Shown here one piece after another: positions 29,072 through 37,820 of a DNA stretch of 64,000 nucleotides. Source of the DNA: Morganella psychrotolerans (GTDB lineage Bacteria > Pseudomonadota > Gammaproteobacteria > Enterobacterales > Enterobacteriaceae); the NCBI RefSeq assembly GCF_001676155.1, contig NZ_LZEW01000012.1, positions 62,001 to 126,000 on the forward strand, given 5' to 3'. The notes under the pieces were generated by a model. That model was not told where the DNA came from. It did not search any database and saw only the letters and a list, made by a program, of their open reading frames with translations. Made by a program: the position numbers and the translations under genes. The stretch's first letter is position 1; each line of letters opens with the position of its first letter.

Positions 29072-30153
29072 TGTTTAAAGTGCTTGTGCTTGACCGCTAC
29101 ATCGGGCGGACTATCCTGCAATCCATTATGATGACGCTGTTCATGCTGGTGTCGTTGTCAGGGATAATCAAGTTTGTCGATCAGCTGCGCAAAGTCGGGC
29201 AGGGAGAGTATTCCACTCTGGATGCCGGGCTTTATACCATTATGAGTATTCCGAAGGATATTCAGATTTTCTTCCCGATGGCGGCGTTGCTTGGCGCACT
29301 GATGGGACTGGGCGCTCTGGCATCACGCAGTGAGCTGGTGGTGATGCAGGCATCCGGCTACAGCCGTTTGCAGGTTGCCAGCTCAGTGATGAAAACCGCT
29401 ATTCCGCTGGTGATCCTCACGATGGTGGTCGGCGAATGGCTGGCACCCTCCGGTGAGCAATGGGCGCGGAACTACCGCGCTCAGAAGACAAGCGGTGCGT
29501 CACTGCTGGCAACCAACAAAGGAATGTGGGCAAAAGACGGTAATGATTTTATCTATATTCAGCGCGTGGACAGTGAAAACCAGCTCAACGGTATCACACT
29601 GTACCGGATGAATGATGAACACAAACTCAGCTCGATTATGAATGCCGCGAGCGCGGGCTATGACAGCGCCACCAATACCTGGACACTGAACCAGATCCGG
29701 GAATCTGTTCTGAAAGATACCTATGTGATTGCCGGCGAGCAGCGGTTGTCTATGGTCTGGCAGACAAAACTGACCCCGGAAAAACTGAATGTGGCGGCGC
29801 TGGACCCGGAAGCACTGTCAATCAGCGGGTTATATCAGTATGTGAATTATTTACAGCAGAGCGGGCAGGATGCCGGGCGTTATCAGCTTAACATGTGGAA
29901 AAAAGTGTTCGCGCCGCTCTCTGTGGCAGTGATGATGCTGATGGCGCTGTCGTTTATCTTCGGACCGCTGCGCTCAGTGCCGATGGGTGTGCGGATTGTC
30001 ACGGGGATAGCCTGCGGATTTGTGTTTTATGTCTCCAATGAGATTTTCGGCTCTCTGAGCCTGACCTATAAATTCCCGCCGTTCCTCGGCGCACTGTTGC
30101 CGAGCCTGCTGTTCCTGGCGATCAGCCTTTATTTACTGATTAAACGTAAGTAG
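29071..30153 (+). CDS. lptG: LPS export ABC transporter permease LptG
   Basis: A 360-residue partner of LptF of E. coli length, starting at ATG 29071 (MFKVLVLDRYIGRTI). It has the same topology: membrane helices, jellyroll domain, then helices with FGPLRSVPMGVRIVTGI and YKFPPFLGALLPSLLF. The longer frame from 28960 overlaps lptF and is not used. A strong terminator follows at 30187. Confidence 0.96.
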   Translation: MFKVLVLDRYIGRTILQSIMMTLFMLVSLSGIIKFVDQLRKVGQGEYSTLDAGLYTIMSIPKDIQIFFPMAALLGALMGLGALASRSELVVMQASGYSRLQVASSVMKTAIPLVILTMVVGEWLAPSGEQWARNYRAQKTSGASLLATNKGMWAKDGNDFIYIQRVDSENQLNGITLYRMNDEHKLSSIMNAASAGYDSATNTWTLNQIRESVLKDTYVIAGEQRLSMVWQTKLTPEKLNVAALDPEALSISGLYQYVNYLQQSGQDAGRYQLNMWKKVFAPLSVAVMMLMALSFIFGPLRSVPMGVRIVTGIACGFVFYVSNEIFGSLSLTYKFPPFLGALLPSLLFLAISLYLLIKRK

Positions 30154-30186
30154 CCGGGATCGGCAATTTTACAAAAGTAATCGTAA

Positions 30187-30232
30187 TAAAACAACGCCGG
30201 TCAGTATTTGCTGACCGGCGTTGTTGTTTTAT
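30187..30232. terminator. Bidirectional terminator between lptG and ampH
   Basis: ACAACGCCGGTCAG (30190-30203) pairs with CTGACCGGCGTTGT (30211-30224), flanked by AAAACAA and TTGTTTTATT. Confidence 0.9.
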
Positions 30233-30251
30233 TCACAATGAACTGCATTTC

Positions 30252-31475
30252 TCACAGAAAATCGCGGGTATGTAAATCCGCCAGTGAGCGCACCAAATCA
30301 TTGACACCATTCGGTAACGGGCTGAATTTACTGCCATCCTTACGGGTCATTACCACAAAGATACCGACATTTTTCTCCGGGATCATGGCCATATAGGTAT
30401 TAAAGCCACCACCGCCACCGGTTTTCTGGTAAATCGCCGGGATATCCCCTACAGGTGCCAGATACACCCAGCCCAGCCCCAGTCCGTCAGCCTCACCAGC
30501 TACATCCATCCCTTTGATTTCATTAAGATGTCCGCGCTTGAAATAGATAGTCTGCTCTTTGGAGGCCGTTGCTTTGCGTGCTGAATGTCCGGATGAGAGA
30601 AAACCCTGCATCCACTTCTGCATATCCGCCGGTGTGGAATAAACCCCGCCGCTGCCAACCGCCGCCAGCGTGCTGTAACAATCACTCGGCTTGAAACCGA
30701 CCATCAGGCGCTTACATTGTGCGGAAGAAGGATTGTAAGTTGTATCTTTCATGTTTGCCGGCTGCGTAACATATTGTCTGAACAGCTCAGGATAAGGACG
30801 TTTTCCGGCTTTTTCGAGCGCATCTGCCAGTAAGTCGTACGCAATATTGGAATAGGCGGCTTCCGTTCCCGGCTGGGCGGTCAGTTTTGTTGTTTTCAGC
30901 CATGTCCAGCGCTGGTCATGGTTTGGCCAGGTAAACACCGGGCGCCCCCATTTCCCGCCGGGCTGTTCACGCGGCAGAATACTGGTGTGGCTTGCCAGAT
31001 GAAACAGGCGGATAGGCTTGCCGTTATAAGCCGGAACTTTTGTCTGCTCGTACGTGTATTTTTGCAGCGGATCATTCAGATTCACCAGCCCGTCATCCGC
31101 CATTTTTACCAGCACTTCACTGGTCATCAGTTTACTGACGGATGCAATACGGATTAGCGAATCTGTCCGTGGTTTGACACCATTACCCGGACGGGTTTCA
31201 CCATAGCTGCGGTGAAAAATCTCTTTGTTATCAATCACCACCATAAACATACCGCGGGCGTCTGTGTCTGAGAAAATTTTCTCCCCGATTTCATCCACCA
31301 GTTGCGGCGCCAGTTTCAGCGGCGTTGTACTGTTATCAACAATGGACCAGTCCAGAGGCGGGCGTTCTGCGGGCGAAACAGCTTGCTTCGCAGGCTGTGA
31401 GGAACAGGCGGAGAGAGCGATTGCCAATAATGAAAAAGGCAGCAGACGCACAATATGACGGTGTAATTTACTCAT
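30252..31475 (-). CDS. ampH: AmpH-like D-alanyl-D-alanine carboxypeptidase/endopeptidase, predicted lipoprotein
   Basis: A 407-residue serine beta-lactamase-fold protein of the AmpH type (E. coli AmpH 385 aa). The catalytic SxxK is SVSK in IRIASVSKLMTSE, the YxN motif is YSN in AAYSNIAYDLLADAL, and the third box is KTGGGGGFNTYMAMIP. AmpH trims peptidoglycan peptides and has weak beta-lactamase activity. Unlike E. coli, the N-terminus carries a lipobox (LSAC, Cys24) after a signal peptide, so membrane attachment is predicted. This is not the AmpC resistance enzyme. Confidence 0.9.
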   Translation of the reverse strand: MSKLHRHIVRLLPFSLLAIALSACSSQPAKQAVSPAERPPLDWSIVDNSTTPLKLAPQLVDEIGEKIFSDTDARGMFMVVIDNKEIFHRSYGETRPGNGVKPRTDSLIRIASVSKLMTSEVLVKMADDGLVNLNDPLQKYTYEQTKVPAYNGKPIRLFHLASHTSILPREQPGGKWGRPVFTWPNHDQRWTWLKTTKLTAQPGTEAAYSNIAYDLLADALEKAGKRPYPELFRQYVTQPANMKDTTYNPSSAQCKRLMVGFKPSDCYSTLAAVGSGGVYSTPADMQKWMQGFLSSGHSARKATASKEQTIYFKRGHLNEIKGMDVAGEADGLGLGWVYLAPVGDIPAIYQKTGGGGGFNTYMAMIPEKNVGIFVVMTRKDGSKFSPLPNGVNDLVRSLADLHTRDFL

Positions 31476-31540
31476 GATGATTTAACAAGCCTTCCGTGCA
31501 AGCATAAAAACATAAGAATATGAGAATCAATGTAAGTCAG

Positions 31541-31621
31541 TTATTTTTTGAAGACACGTAACAAAATACCAATGGCGATACCAATAAAAATACCCATTGC
31601 AATCCAGCCGACAAAGCCCAT
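31541..31621 (-). CDS. Small single-span membrane protein, 26 aa
   Basis: ATG 31621 is preceded by GAGGTAG at good spacing and encodes 26 residues: a Gly/Ile/Ala-rich hydrophobic helix beginning MGFVGWIAMGIFIG and a basic tail RVFKK. It lies just upstream of ampH in the same orientation (65 bp). Composition and ribosome site support a real small membrane protein; the family is unknown to me. Confidence 0.55.
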   Translation of the reverse strand: MGFVGWIAMGIFIGIAIGILLRVFKK

Positions 31622-31884
31622 ATCTACCTCACATTTATCAGGAACCGGGGGTGATTATATAAGCAATTGTATTGATGTCTATTCATCCGGGGACGAATCT
31701 CCATAAATAAAACGACAATAACCCGCAGAGCTAAAAACGGGCAGAAATGTATCGGATGTAAAATAAAGCATCATCTTACTGAAATGATGGATTTTTAATC
31801 ACTCAACAGACCGATGATATGATAATTCTTGCACCTCTCGGCACCACACGTATAATAACGCCGTTATCGAGAACACACTTCAGT

Positions 31885-31965
31885 GCCGGAGTGGCGGAAT
31901 TGGTAGACGCAGTTGATTCAAAATCAACCGCTTTAGGGCGTGCCGGTTCGATTCCGCCTTCGGCA
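31885..31965 (+). tRNA. leuX: tRNA-Leu(CAA), leuX-like, with unusual 3' end
   Basis: The sequence folds as tRNA-Leu: acceptor GCCGGAG/CTTCGGC, D-arm GGCGGAATTGGTAGACGC, anticodon arm GTTGA-TTCAAAA-TCAAC with anticodon CAA, long variable arm, and T-loop TTCGATT. It aligns closely with E. coli leuX. Two oddities: the T-stem 3' strand reads CCGC where CCGGC is expected (one G missing), and TTC follows the discriminator A instead of an encoded CCA. It is the insertion point of the island, as leuX often is. Confidence 0.85.
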
Positions 31966-31968
31966 TTC

Positions 31969-32017
31969 TTAAGTGAAATCAAGCTACCGCGAGGTGGCTT
32001 TTTTTTGTGCCTGAAAT
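31969..32017 (+). repeat. Left island boundary repeat with leuX terminator (attL-like)
   Basis: TTAAGTGAAATCAAGCTACC and GCGAGGTGGC, T8, then GTGCCTGAAAT are repeated at 53675-53721 with T6. The arms AAGCTACC/GGTGGCTT plus the T run form the tRNA terminator. The repeated block begins just past the tRNA gene. Confidence 0.8.
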
Positions 32018-32310
32018 TCGCTATCCGGCTGTTTTTAGCCACCTTTCCTGTTTATAAGTTTCTGTAAAATAACATTTTAATTTCCAATTACTGGTTCGTG
32101 TAACGCGTTCCTGTTACTCCGTCGCCGTCCGGGCGCCAGCCGGGCAAAAAAACGGTTTTGACGGGGTCAACTTTGCGACGCGGTTTTTTGACCCTGTGAC
32201 GGGGTATTTGATTGCGTCATGTTTGTACAAATGGTGATTGTTCAGCCTGAAATGTGGATGCTGAAGAAAATAGGAATTACTAAAGGTTAGTACAAGGTGG
32301 CTTTGGTTTT

Positions 32311-32439
32311 GTTCTATAAATGGAGCATGTAAGCTTATTGCGCTCCATTTATGGAACATGACGCACCTGAAATTCAGGCGCAAATTTGTGTTGTTCTATA
32401 AATGGGCTATACTGATGCTATATGCTCTATTAATGGAAC
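32311..32439. promoter_or_regulatory. Four-site operator array of hipBA-1
   Basis: Two inverted pairs precede hipB: GTTCTATAAATGGAGC (32311) with GCTCCATTTATGGAAC (32342), and GTTCTATAAATGGGC (32393) with GCTCTATTAATGGAAC (32424). Centres within each pair are about 31 bp apart. The last site ends 15 bp before the hipB ATG. Autorepression by HipB is the natural inference. Confidence 0.75.
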
Positions 32440-32453
32440 AAAAGGAGAGTGTG

Positions 32454-32792
32454 ATGGCAAAATCATTCACCCGAACCTACTCCCGTTATAGCAGCGATGC
32501 CACACGGTTGCTGGGATTGATGCTTCGTACTGCGCGTATTGAGCATAAATTAACAGTTGAAGAGTTGGCGGAACGAGCTGGTGTATCCAGGGGGCTTGTT
32601 TATCGTGCTGAACAAGGGGATATGGGATGTGCGATTGGTGTGGTGTTTGAACTGGCTGCCATAGTCGGGATTTCACTTTTTACGCCTGATCATCTGTCTA
32701 TGACGTTACATACCGCAAACGCAGAAAAAACCTTATCGCTTTTGCCACGTGCAGTGCGCCACCCGAAGAAGATAATAAATGATGATTTCTGA
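32454..32792 (+). CDS. HipB-like antitoxin (Xre family), module 1
   Basis: A 112-residue Xre protein. The helix-turn-helix is LTVEELAERAGVSRGLVYRAEQG. ATG 32454 is chosen because AAGGAGAG lies 7 bp upstream; the frame before it reads through the operators. Gene order antitoxin-toxin, a 14-bp overlap with hipA and the operator array identify it as the antitoxin and autorepressor. It is only distantly like E. coli HipB. Confidence 0.85.
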   Translation: MAKSFTRTYSRYSSDATRLLGLMLRTARIEHKLTVEELAERAGVSRGLVYRAEQGDMGCAIGVVFELAAIVGISLFTPDHLSMTLHTANAEKTLSLLPRAVRHPKKIINDDF

Positions 32793-34059
32793 TAATAATC
32801 CTGACCGTGCGTACGTATGGATCTGGTTACCTGATGCGACCCAGCCGGTTATTGCAGGCGTCATAAACCGGGATGGTGCGAGGTTTGTATTTAACTACGG
32901 TCGTAGTTATCTGGAGCGGAAAGATGCTATCCCTATTTATGAAACGGAACTCCCGCTGGACCGGGGAACTATTTTTCCGGCACCGGGACTACAGCAAGTT
33001 AGTGCACTACGTGATGCTGCCCCGGATGCATGGGGACGTCGTGTTATTCTGAATCGGATGATGGGTGCTCAGGGTAAAGATGCTGATACTGAAAGGCTGG
33101 ATGAGCTGACATATCTGCTCGAGTCAGGTTCAGACAGAATCGGGGGGCTTGATTTTCAGCTATCAGCAACAGAGTACGTGTCCCGGGCGTCTCAAAGTGC
33201 ATCCCTTGAAGAGTTGATGCAGGCAGCATCTATGGTTGAAAACGGTATACCCCTGACTCCTGAACTCGATCAAGCGCTTTTTCATGGTAGTTCATTGGGC
33301 GGGGCACGACCAAAGGCAATGATAGAATCCGGGAATCGCAAATATATTGCGAAGTTCTCTTCTTCTACGGATACCTATAATGTCGTGAAAGCAGAATATG
33401 TGGCTATGCGGCTGGCTTCTATGGCCGGATTAAATGTTGCATCTGTTCTTATCCATAATACAGCAGGTAAAGATGTCATACTTGTTGAGCGTTTCGACCG
33501 TATACGAAGTGATGCAGGGTGGCAGCGTCGTTTGATGGTTTCTGCGCTGACTATTTTTGGCCTTGATGAGATGATGGCAAGATATACGAGTTATGAGGAT
33601 TTGACAGATATTATTCGTCAGCGCTTTGATGCACCTAAAGAAACACTGCGGGAACTGTTCGGGCGTTTGGTTTTTAATATTATTTGCGGTAACACTGATG
33701 ATCACGCCAGAAATCATGCGGCATTTTGCGATGGTAAAAAACTCAGACTGACGCCTGCTTATGATATTTGCCCTCAGAATCGTGCCGGTAATGAAGCAAC
33801 GCAGGCCATGCTGATTACAGGCGAAAACAGAATGAGTAATCTTGCTGTTTGTCTGTCAGCAGCAGCCAAATTTCTGCTGAGTGAACAGGAAGCTATCGAA
33901 CTTATATCCCACAGTATCAGGACTGTTCAGGAGAACTGGGATGAGATATGTAGTGAAGCCTCATTGAGCGAAGTCGATCGTAATTTATTGTGGAGACGAA
34001 TGTTTCTCAACCCGTTTATTTTTGAAGGTGCCCCGGAAGCAATTGTGAACCTGCGGTGA
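32779..34059 (+). CDS. HipA-like serine/threonine kinase toxin, module 1
   Basis: A 426-residue HipA-family kinase. It has an N-terminal HipA_N-type domain (GVINRDGARFVFNYGRSYL), the Ser-loop region SSLGGARPKAMI that can be autophosphorylated in HipA, and the catalytic motif ICGNTDDHARNHA with the metal-binding LTPAYDICP. Characterised HipA proteins phosphorylate glutamyl-tRNA synthetase; the target here is unknown. The start overlaps hipB by 14 bp. This module is unlike the second one at 48-50 kb, so the island carries two independent systems. Confidence 0.9.
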   Translation: MMISDNNPDRAYVWIWLPDATQPVIAGVINRDGARFVFNYGRSYLERKDAIPIYETELPLDRGTIFPAPGLQQVSALRDAAPDAWGRRVILNRMMGAQGKDADTERLDELTYLLESGSDRIGGLDFQLSATEYVSRASQSASLEELMQAASMVENGIPLTPELDQALFHGSSLGGARPKAMIESGNRKYIAKFSSSTDTYNVVKAEYVAMRLASMAGLNVASVLIHNTAGKDVILVERFDRIRSDAGWQRRLMVSALTIFGLDEMMARYTSYEDLTDIIRQRFDAPKETLRELFGRLVFNIICGNTDDHARNHAAFCDGKKLRLTPAYDICPQNRAGNEATQAMLITGENRMSNLAVCLSAAAKFLLSEQEAIELISHSIRTVQENWDEICSEASLSEVDRNLLWRRMFLNPFIFEGAPEAIVNLR

Positions 34060-34528
34060 TCTGTTTTGCTGTCGATTGATTAATCGTAAACTGACAGATA
34101 GTTACAACTTGCCTGCACTGTGTTCGTTGATCATCCGGTGATGCGAACACAATGAACAGAGGCAACTACTGCGATTTGGATTTGACCCTGTGACGGCGGA
34201 AGGGCGGGGTTTTACATCACTGATCAATAAATAATGACGATATTTCTTCAAGATATATATCGCCACCTGTATACCCCGATAAAAAATATCACTATTTATC
34301 TTTTCAAATAAAAACAACGAATTAAATTTTCCCCCTCAAATTATACCAACCGGTAACTCAGCCTGTTTCGTTATTCTGCACTGTTTTTGGTTGTCCACAC
34401 AGTGATGAACCCCTATGTCACCTGCTTATTAAAATGTTCAACCTTGTGAATATACTTCTTTGTTGTTCCCAGAGTACGTAAAAGTCACGATGCGATAAAC
34501 CAATTCGACAAAGGAGTGACCCGGACTT
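34060..34528. other. 469-bp gene-free stretch before the integrase
   Basis: It contains the second 16-bp repeat (34181) and AT-rich sequence with the integrase promoter. No further ORF with support. Confidence 0.5.
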
Positions 34529-35788
34529 ATGGCATTAAGTGACATGGCAGCAAGGAACGCAAAACCTGGTAAAAAGATGTACAAACTGGCCGACGAGTAC
34601 GGCCTGTATCTTCAGGTAAATCCGATCGGTACAAAGCGCTGGTATTTTAAGTTTGCATACAACGGCAAAGAGAGCCGGATAGCATTCGGCGCATATCCGC
34701 TGGTTTCACTGTCACGCGCCCGTGATAAACGCGATGAAGCCCGTCTGATGATACTGGATGGCATTCACCCGAAGCAGAAGCGTATCGCGGAGAAGGAAGC
34801 CGAAGAGGACGCGCTGAATACCTTTGAGAAAATGGCGCGGGAATGGTCACAGCAGATGCTCAGACGGCGGCGCTGGTCAGAGACGCACGCCAACCGTATC
34901 TGGCGCGATATGGAAAAGCATATTCTCCCGGCGATAGGTCAGCGGCATGTTGCAGAACTGAAAACCAAAGATTTACTGATACCGCTGCGGGTCGTGGAGG
35001 CGAATGATCGCCTGGAGCTGGCCTCACGGCTGAAGCAGCGGATCACGGATATCATGGGATATGCAGTTCAATGCGGCGTGATTGATCGCAATCCGGCGAA
35101 AGACATGGCCGGAGCGTTGATGCCGCCGCGGGTTACTCACCGCCCGGCGTTACGGCTGGAACGGTTGCCGGAGTTTCTGACGAAGCTGGATTATTACTAC
35201 GGCCGCCGGCTAACCAAACTGGCGATACAGTTTACGCTGCTGACGTTTTCGCGCTCCAGTGAAATCCGGCTTGCCCGCTGGTCTGAATTCGACATAGAAC
35301 GCGCCATCTGGATAATTCCGGCGGAGCGCACGCCGATCCCCGGTGTGAAATTCTCTTATCGTGGTGCGAAAATGCAGTCAGAACATATTGTGCCACTGTC
35401 GCGCCAGACTCTGGCCGTTCTGGCAGAGATCAGGACAATCAGCGGAGAGGGCGAGCTACTCTTCCCGGGCGACCACAGCCTGATAAAACCGATGAGTGAG
35501 AACACGGTGAACAATGCCCTGCGGACGATGGGATATGACACTGCTAAGGAGCTGTGCGGTCATGGTTTTCGCACCATGGCGTGCAGCGCACTGATTGAAT
35601 CAGGAAAATGGTCACGGGATGCGATAGAGCGGCAGATGAGCCACCAGGAGCGCAATGCCGTCCGCGCCGCCTATATTCACAAAGCCGAACACATTGTGGA
35701 ACGAAAACTGATAATGCAATGGTGGGGTGATTACCTGGATGCGGTCAGCAGGGAATTTGTGGTGCCGTATGAGTTTGAGATCGGATAA
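34529..35788 (+). CDS. P4-type tyrosine integrase
   Basis: A 419-residue integrase of the phage P4/CP4 family. It has an N-terminal arm-binding DUF4102 domain (YGLYLQVNPIGTKRWYFKF, FGAYPLVSLSRARDKRD), a SAM-like core-binding domain (THANRIWRDMEKHILPAIG), and the catalytic domain with Arg in SRSSEIRLARW, HGFRTMACS (HxxR) and the nucleophile Tyr in AAYIHKAEHIVERKLIMQWW. P4-type integrases commonly use leuX and other tRNA genes, consistent with the boundary here. AAAGGAG precedes ATG 34529. A decayed second copy of its 3' end lies at 37575. Confidence 0.93.
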   Translation: MALSDMAARNAKPGKKMYKLADEYGLYLQVNPIGTKRWYFKFAYNGKESRIAFGAYPLVSLSRARDKRDEARLMILDGIHPKQKRIAEKEAEEDALNTFEKMAREWSQQMLRRRRWSETHANRIWRDMEKHILPAIGQRHVAELKTKDLLIPLRVVEANDRLELASRLKQRITDIMGYAVQCGVIDRNPAKDMAGALMPPRVTHRPALRLERLPEFLTKLDYYYGRRLTKLAIQFTLLTFSRSSEIRLARWSEFDIERAIWIIPAERTPIPGVKFSYRGAKMQSEHIVPLSRQTLAVLAEIRTISGEGELLFPGDHSLIKPMSENTVNNALRTMGYDTAKELCGHGFRTMACSALIESGKWSRDAIERQMSHQERNAVRAAYIHKAEHIVERKLIMQWWGDYLDAVSREFVVPYEFEIG

Positions 35789-36081
35789 TATTTAATACAC
35801 TACCGGCTGTTTTTAGATGGCCGGTACTGTATATCATCTTTTAGTTTTGACTCTGTTCAGACTATTTTTCATATCCAATTCAAAGAATAACAATAAAAAC
35901 CTTAACCTGATTTAACAAATGTGCAACGATTGCCGCTCTTGCTTATGGGCAGGATCGGCAGTTCACATACAGAAATATGAACTGAACTTTCAGGAAGGGT
36001 GAAGCATATCGCTATCATTCGTTATTTAGTAAGGATATTAAATATATAGGAATTATTTTTGATGGAAGATATCTCGTCGTT

Positions 36082-36729
36082 TTGGAACAACTGACCCAGC
36101 TTTGCCATAACGGGAAATTACCTGTTTTAGGTTTTGATCTGGATGTGAAGCGCTTTCAGGGAAAACACTATCCGTCAGCGGAACATTACGGGAAACCAAC
36201 AAAACCGGATGATATGGGGCGCTATAACGATCTGTCCGGTAATACCGGGGTATGCTATTTCGCAGAGAACAGCCTGACAGCACTGGCAGAAAGTTATGGC
36301 AGGATGTATCACCATGGTCGCGGGCATTTTGCGATATCCGGCAGCAGTCTGGAGATTGCTCAGATGTACACATTGCATCCGGTATTCCCGCTGCGATTGG
36401 TTGATATGGCGACTCTTGCGTCTATGTTGCATTTGACAGCGGATCAACTGACCGGTGTTGACTACACACTGACGCAGGCTATCACGGGTTGTCTGGCAAA
36501 TGATCCGGAGCGGGATTTCCATGGTATCCGTTATGCAAGCCGTCACTATCTTGCGGGGATGTGCCTCGCAGTGTTTGAACCGGAAGAGGGAAAGTTGTTT
36601 AAAATCCTGGCGTGTGAATCACTCAGTAAGTATACAGAGCATCAGTTTCTGCCTGTCGGCTGGCCTTATAAGGACATCACGGCAGAGGAGATGCTGGTGA
36701 AAATACTACACTTCGATGTGACGCTTTAA
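36082..36729 (+). CDS. RES-domain toxin
   Basis: About 215 residues with RES-domain landmarks: conserved Arg and Tyr in GRYNDLSGNTGVCYFAEN, the Glu in LAESYG, and GIRYASRH with the Ser of the family. RES toxins degrade NAD+. The literal start is TTG 36082 without a ribosome site. ATG 36062, with AGGA 11 bp upstream, would enter this frame if one T were added to TCGTTTTGG, giving MEDISSFLEQLTQL. The gene is convergent with a DNA-binding protein gene. The true N-terminus is uncertain. Confidence 0.75.
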   Translation: MEQLTQLCHNGKLPVLGFDLDVKRFQGKHYPSAEHYGKPTKPDDMGRYNDLSGNTGVCYFAENSLTALAESYGRMYHHGRGHFAISGSSLEIAQMYTLHPVFPLRLVDMATLASMLHLTADQLTGVDYTLTQAITGCLANDPERDFHGIRYASRHYLAGMCLAVFEPEEGKLFKILACESLSKYTEHQFLPVGWPYKDITAEEMLVKILHFDVTL

Positions 36730-36738
36730 TGCTGTTAT

Positions 36739-36773
36739 GGTTCACCGGTCTGTCCGGGCCGGTGAACCCTTTT
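36739..36773. terminator. Terminator between the RES and HTH genes
   Basis: GGTTCACCGG (36739-36748) pairs with CCGGTGAACC (36759-36768), followed by CTTTT. It separates two convergent genes. Confidence 0.8.
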
Positions 36774-37413
36774 ATGATGCTATCTGATTGGCGAAAAGCG
36801 TAGCCTCGCGGCGTAGCAGTGTTATTTTTTCATCGGAAGGATTATCACGGAGGATCTCAAGCGGTGTTTTTACCGGATTTTTATTATCAACGCGAACCGG
36901 GCTGGTCAGGAATGAAACCCGTGCGGTTGCATCCGTTTCCGGCGGCAGACACAGCAGAATATCGTCCAGATGAGGGAGCATTTCCGACCCCTTAAACTGA
37001 AAGACAGGGAACAGATAATCACCGCCACGGCGTACTGCAATCAGCTTGCCTTTGTTCACATGATTATTAACAGTTTGCCGTGTCACTCCCAGCAACTCAC
37101 TGACCTCTTTCGCTTTTACAGTACCGCCCAGCTTATCCAGCTTCTGATAAAATCTGACTGTAGCCTGAATTCTGGCTTTAAACATCTCCATTTCGCGATC
37201 ATTCATCCGCGTTTTCTTTTGCAGATAAGCATTTACAACGTAAACCAGCAGCTCAAGGTCTTCCAGTACCATGATTTCAGATACCAGAGATTTATCGTCA
37301 AAATCAGCAAAAAGGGATGAAACAAGATGACTGACGCGGCTTGCCAGCACCTCATTTGCATGAAATGAAACAGCCGGCTTTTTTCTTTCTCTTTCAGCAC
37401 TGTGTGTATGCAT
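36772..37413 (-). CDS. HTH DNA-binding protein, candidate antitoxin for the RES toxin
   Basis: A 213-residue protein from ATG 37413, preceded by GGGAGG; the longer frame lacks a ribosome site. A central helix-turn-helix is clear (VKAKEVSELLGVTRQTVNNHVNKGKLIA), followed by a beta segment and a C-terminus PLEILRDNPSDEKITLLRREA. That C-terminus recalls the toxin-binding end of Xre/MbcA/ParS antitoxins, which pair with RES toxins. The gene order is convergent rather than the usual antitoxin-toxin operon, so the pairing is inference. Confidence 0.6.
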   Translation of the reverse strand: MHTHSAERERKKPAVSFHANEVLASRVSHLVSSLFADFDDKSLVSEIMVLEDLELLVYVVNAYLQKKTRMNDREMEMFKARIQATVRFYQKLDKLGGTVKAKEVSELLGVTRQTVNNHVNKGKLIAVRRGGDYLFPVFQFKGSEMLPHLDDILLCLPPETDATARVSFLTSPVRVDNKNPVKTPLEILRDNPSDEKITLLRREATLFANQIAS

Positions 37414-37574
37414 ACGATCCTCCCATTTTTCCGCATGTGACAAAGCGGGGTGGTTTACGTTTATAGTAAGTCATGATTTATAAATCGTCAAATATATGCA
37501 TGAAAAACAACCTTCGGATGTGATCATTTTTGTCAGATACTGGCTGAGCACAAACCTGCCAGTGCGCGAGGGTG

Positions 37575-37648
37575 ATGGGATACAAGATGGTTAAGGAGCT
37601 GTGCGGTTACAGTTTTTTAACCATTGTGGAACGAAAACTGATAATGCA
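37575..37648 (+). pseudogene. Remnant of an integrase 3' end
   Basis: GGTTAAGGAGCTGTGCGGT-like sequence followed by ATTGTGGAACGAAAACTGAT matches two separated parts of the intact integrase (around 35546 and 35696) with the HxxR segment between them deleted. It is a decayed second integrase copy. Confidence 0.7.
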
Positions 37649-37655
37649 TACATAA

Positions 37656-37820
37656 GTTTCTGTTCTTACGATCCGGCAGTGTACAAACACTGTGTTGGTG
37701 ACGTTAAAATGGTTTATATCTGAATTAGTTGATACCTTAGATATTCCTGTATCAGAGATATATAGACATCCTGATGTGGCGAGAAAAAATAAAACTGAAG
37801 CGGGTACTACATCATGGTAA
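37656..37820 (+). pseudogene. C-terminal remnant of a toxin, next to its probable immunity gene
   Basis: The frame is open from 37656 for 54 codons without a start: it reads ...LVTLKWFISELVDTLDI and ends with SEIYRHPDVARKN and TEAGTTSW. Such an ending reminds me of the tails of polymorphic or type VI secreted effectors; this is inference from memory. The stop overlaps the next ATG by 7 bp, the classic coupling of an effector with an immunity gene. The N-terminal body of the effector is missing, replaced by the integrase remnant. Confidence 0.5.

Larger units (their letters stand above)
32187..34196. repeat. 16-bp direct repeat flanking hipBA-1
   Basis: TTTGACCCTGTGACGG occurs at 32187-32202 and 34181-34196, on both sides of the first hipBA module. 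Coordinates give the outer span. It may mark an earlier insertion or rearrangement. Confidence 0.55.

Noticed and set aside
32187-34196. hipBA-1 as a transposable unit because of its 16-bp flanking repeats
   Set aside because: No transposase and no terminal inverted repeats; the repeat alone is too weak. Kept only as a repeat feature.
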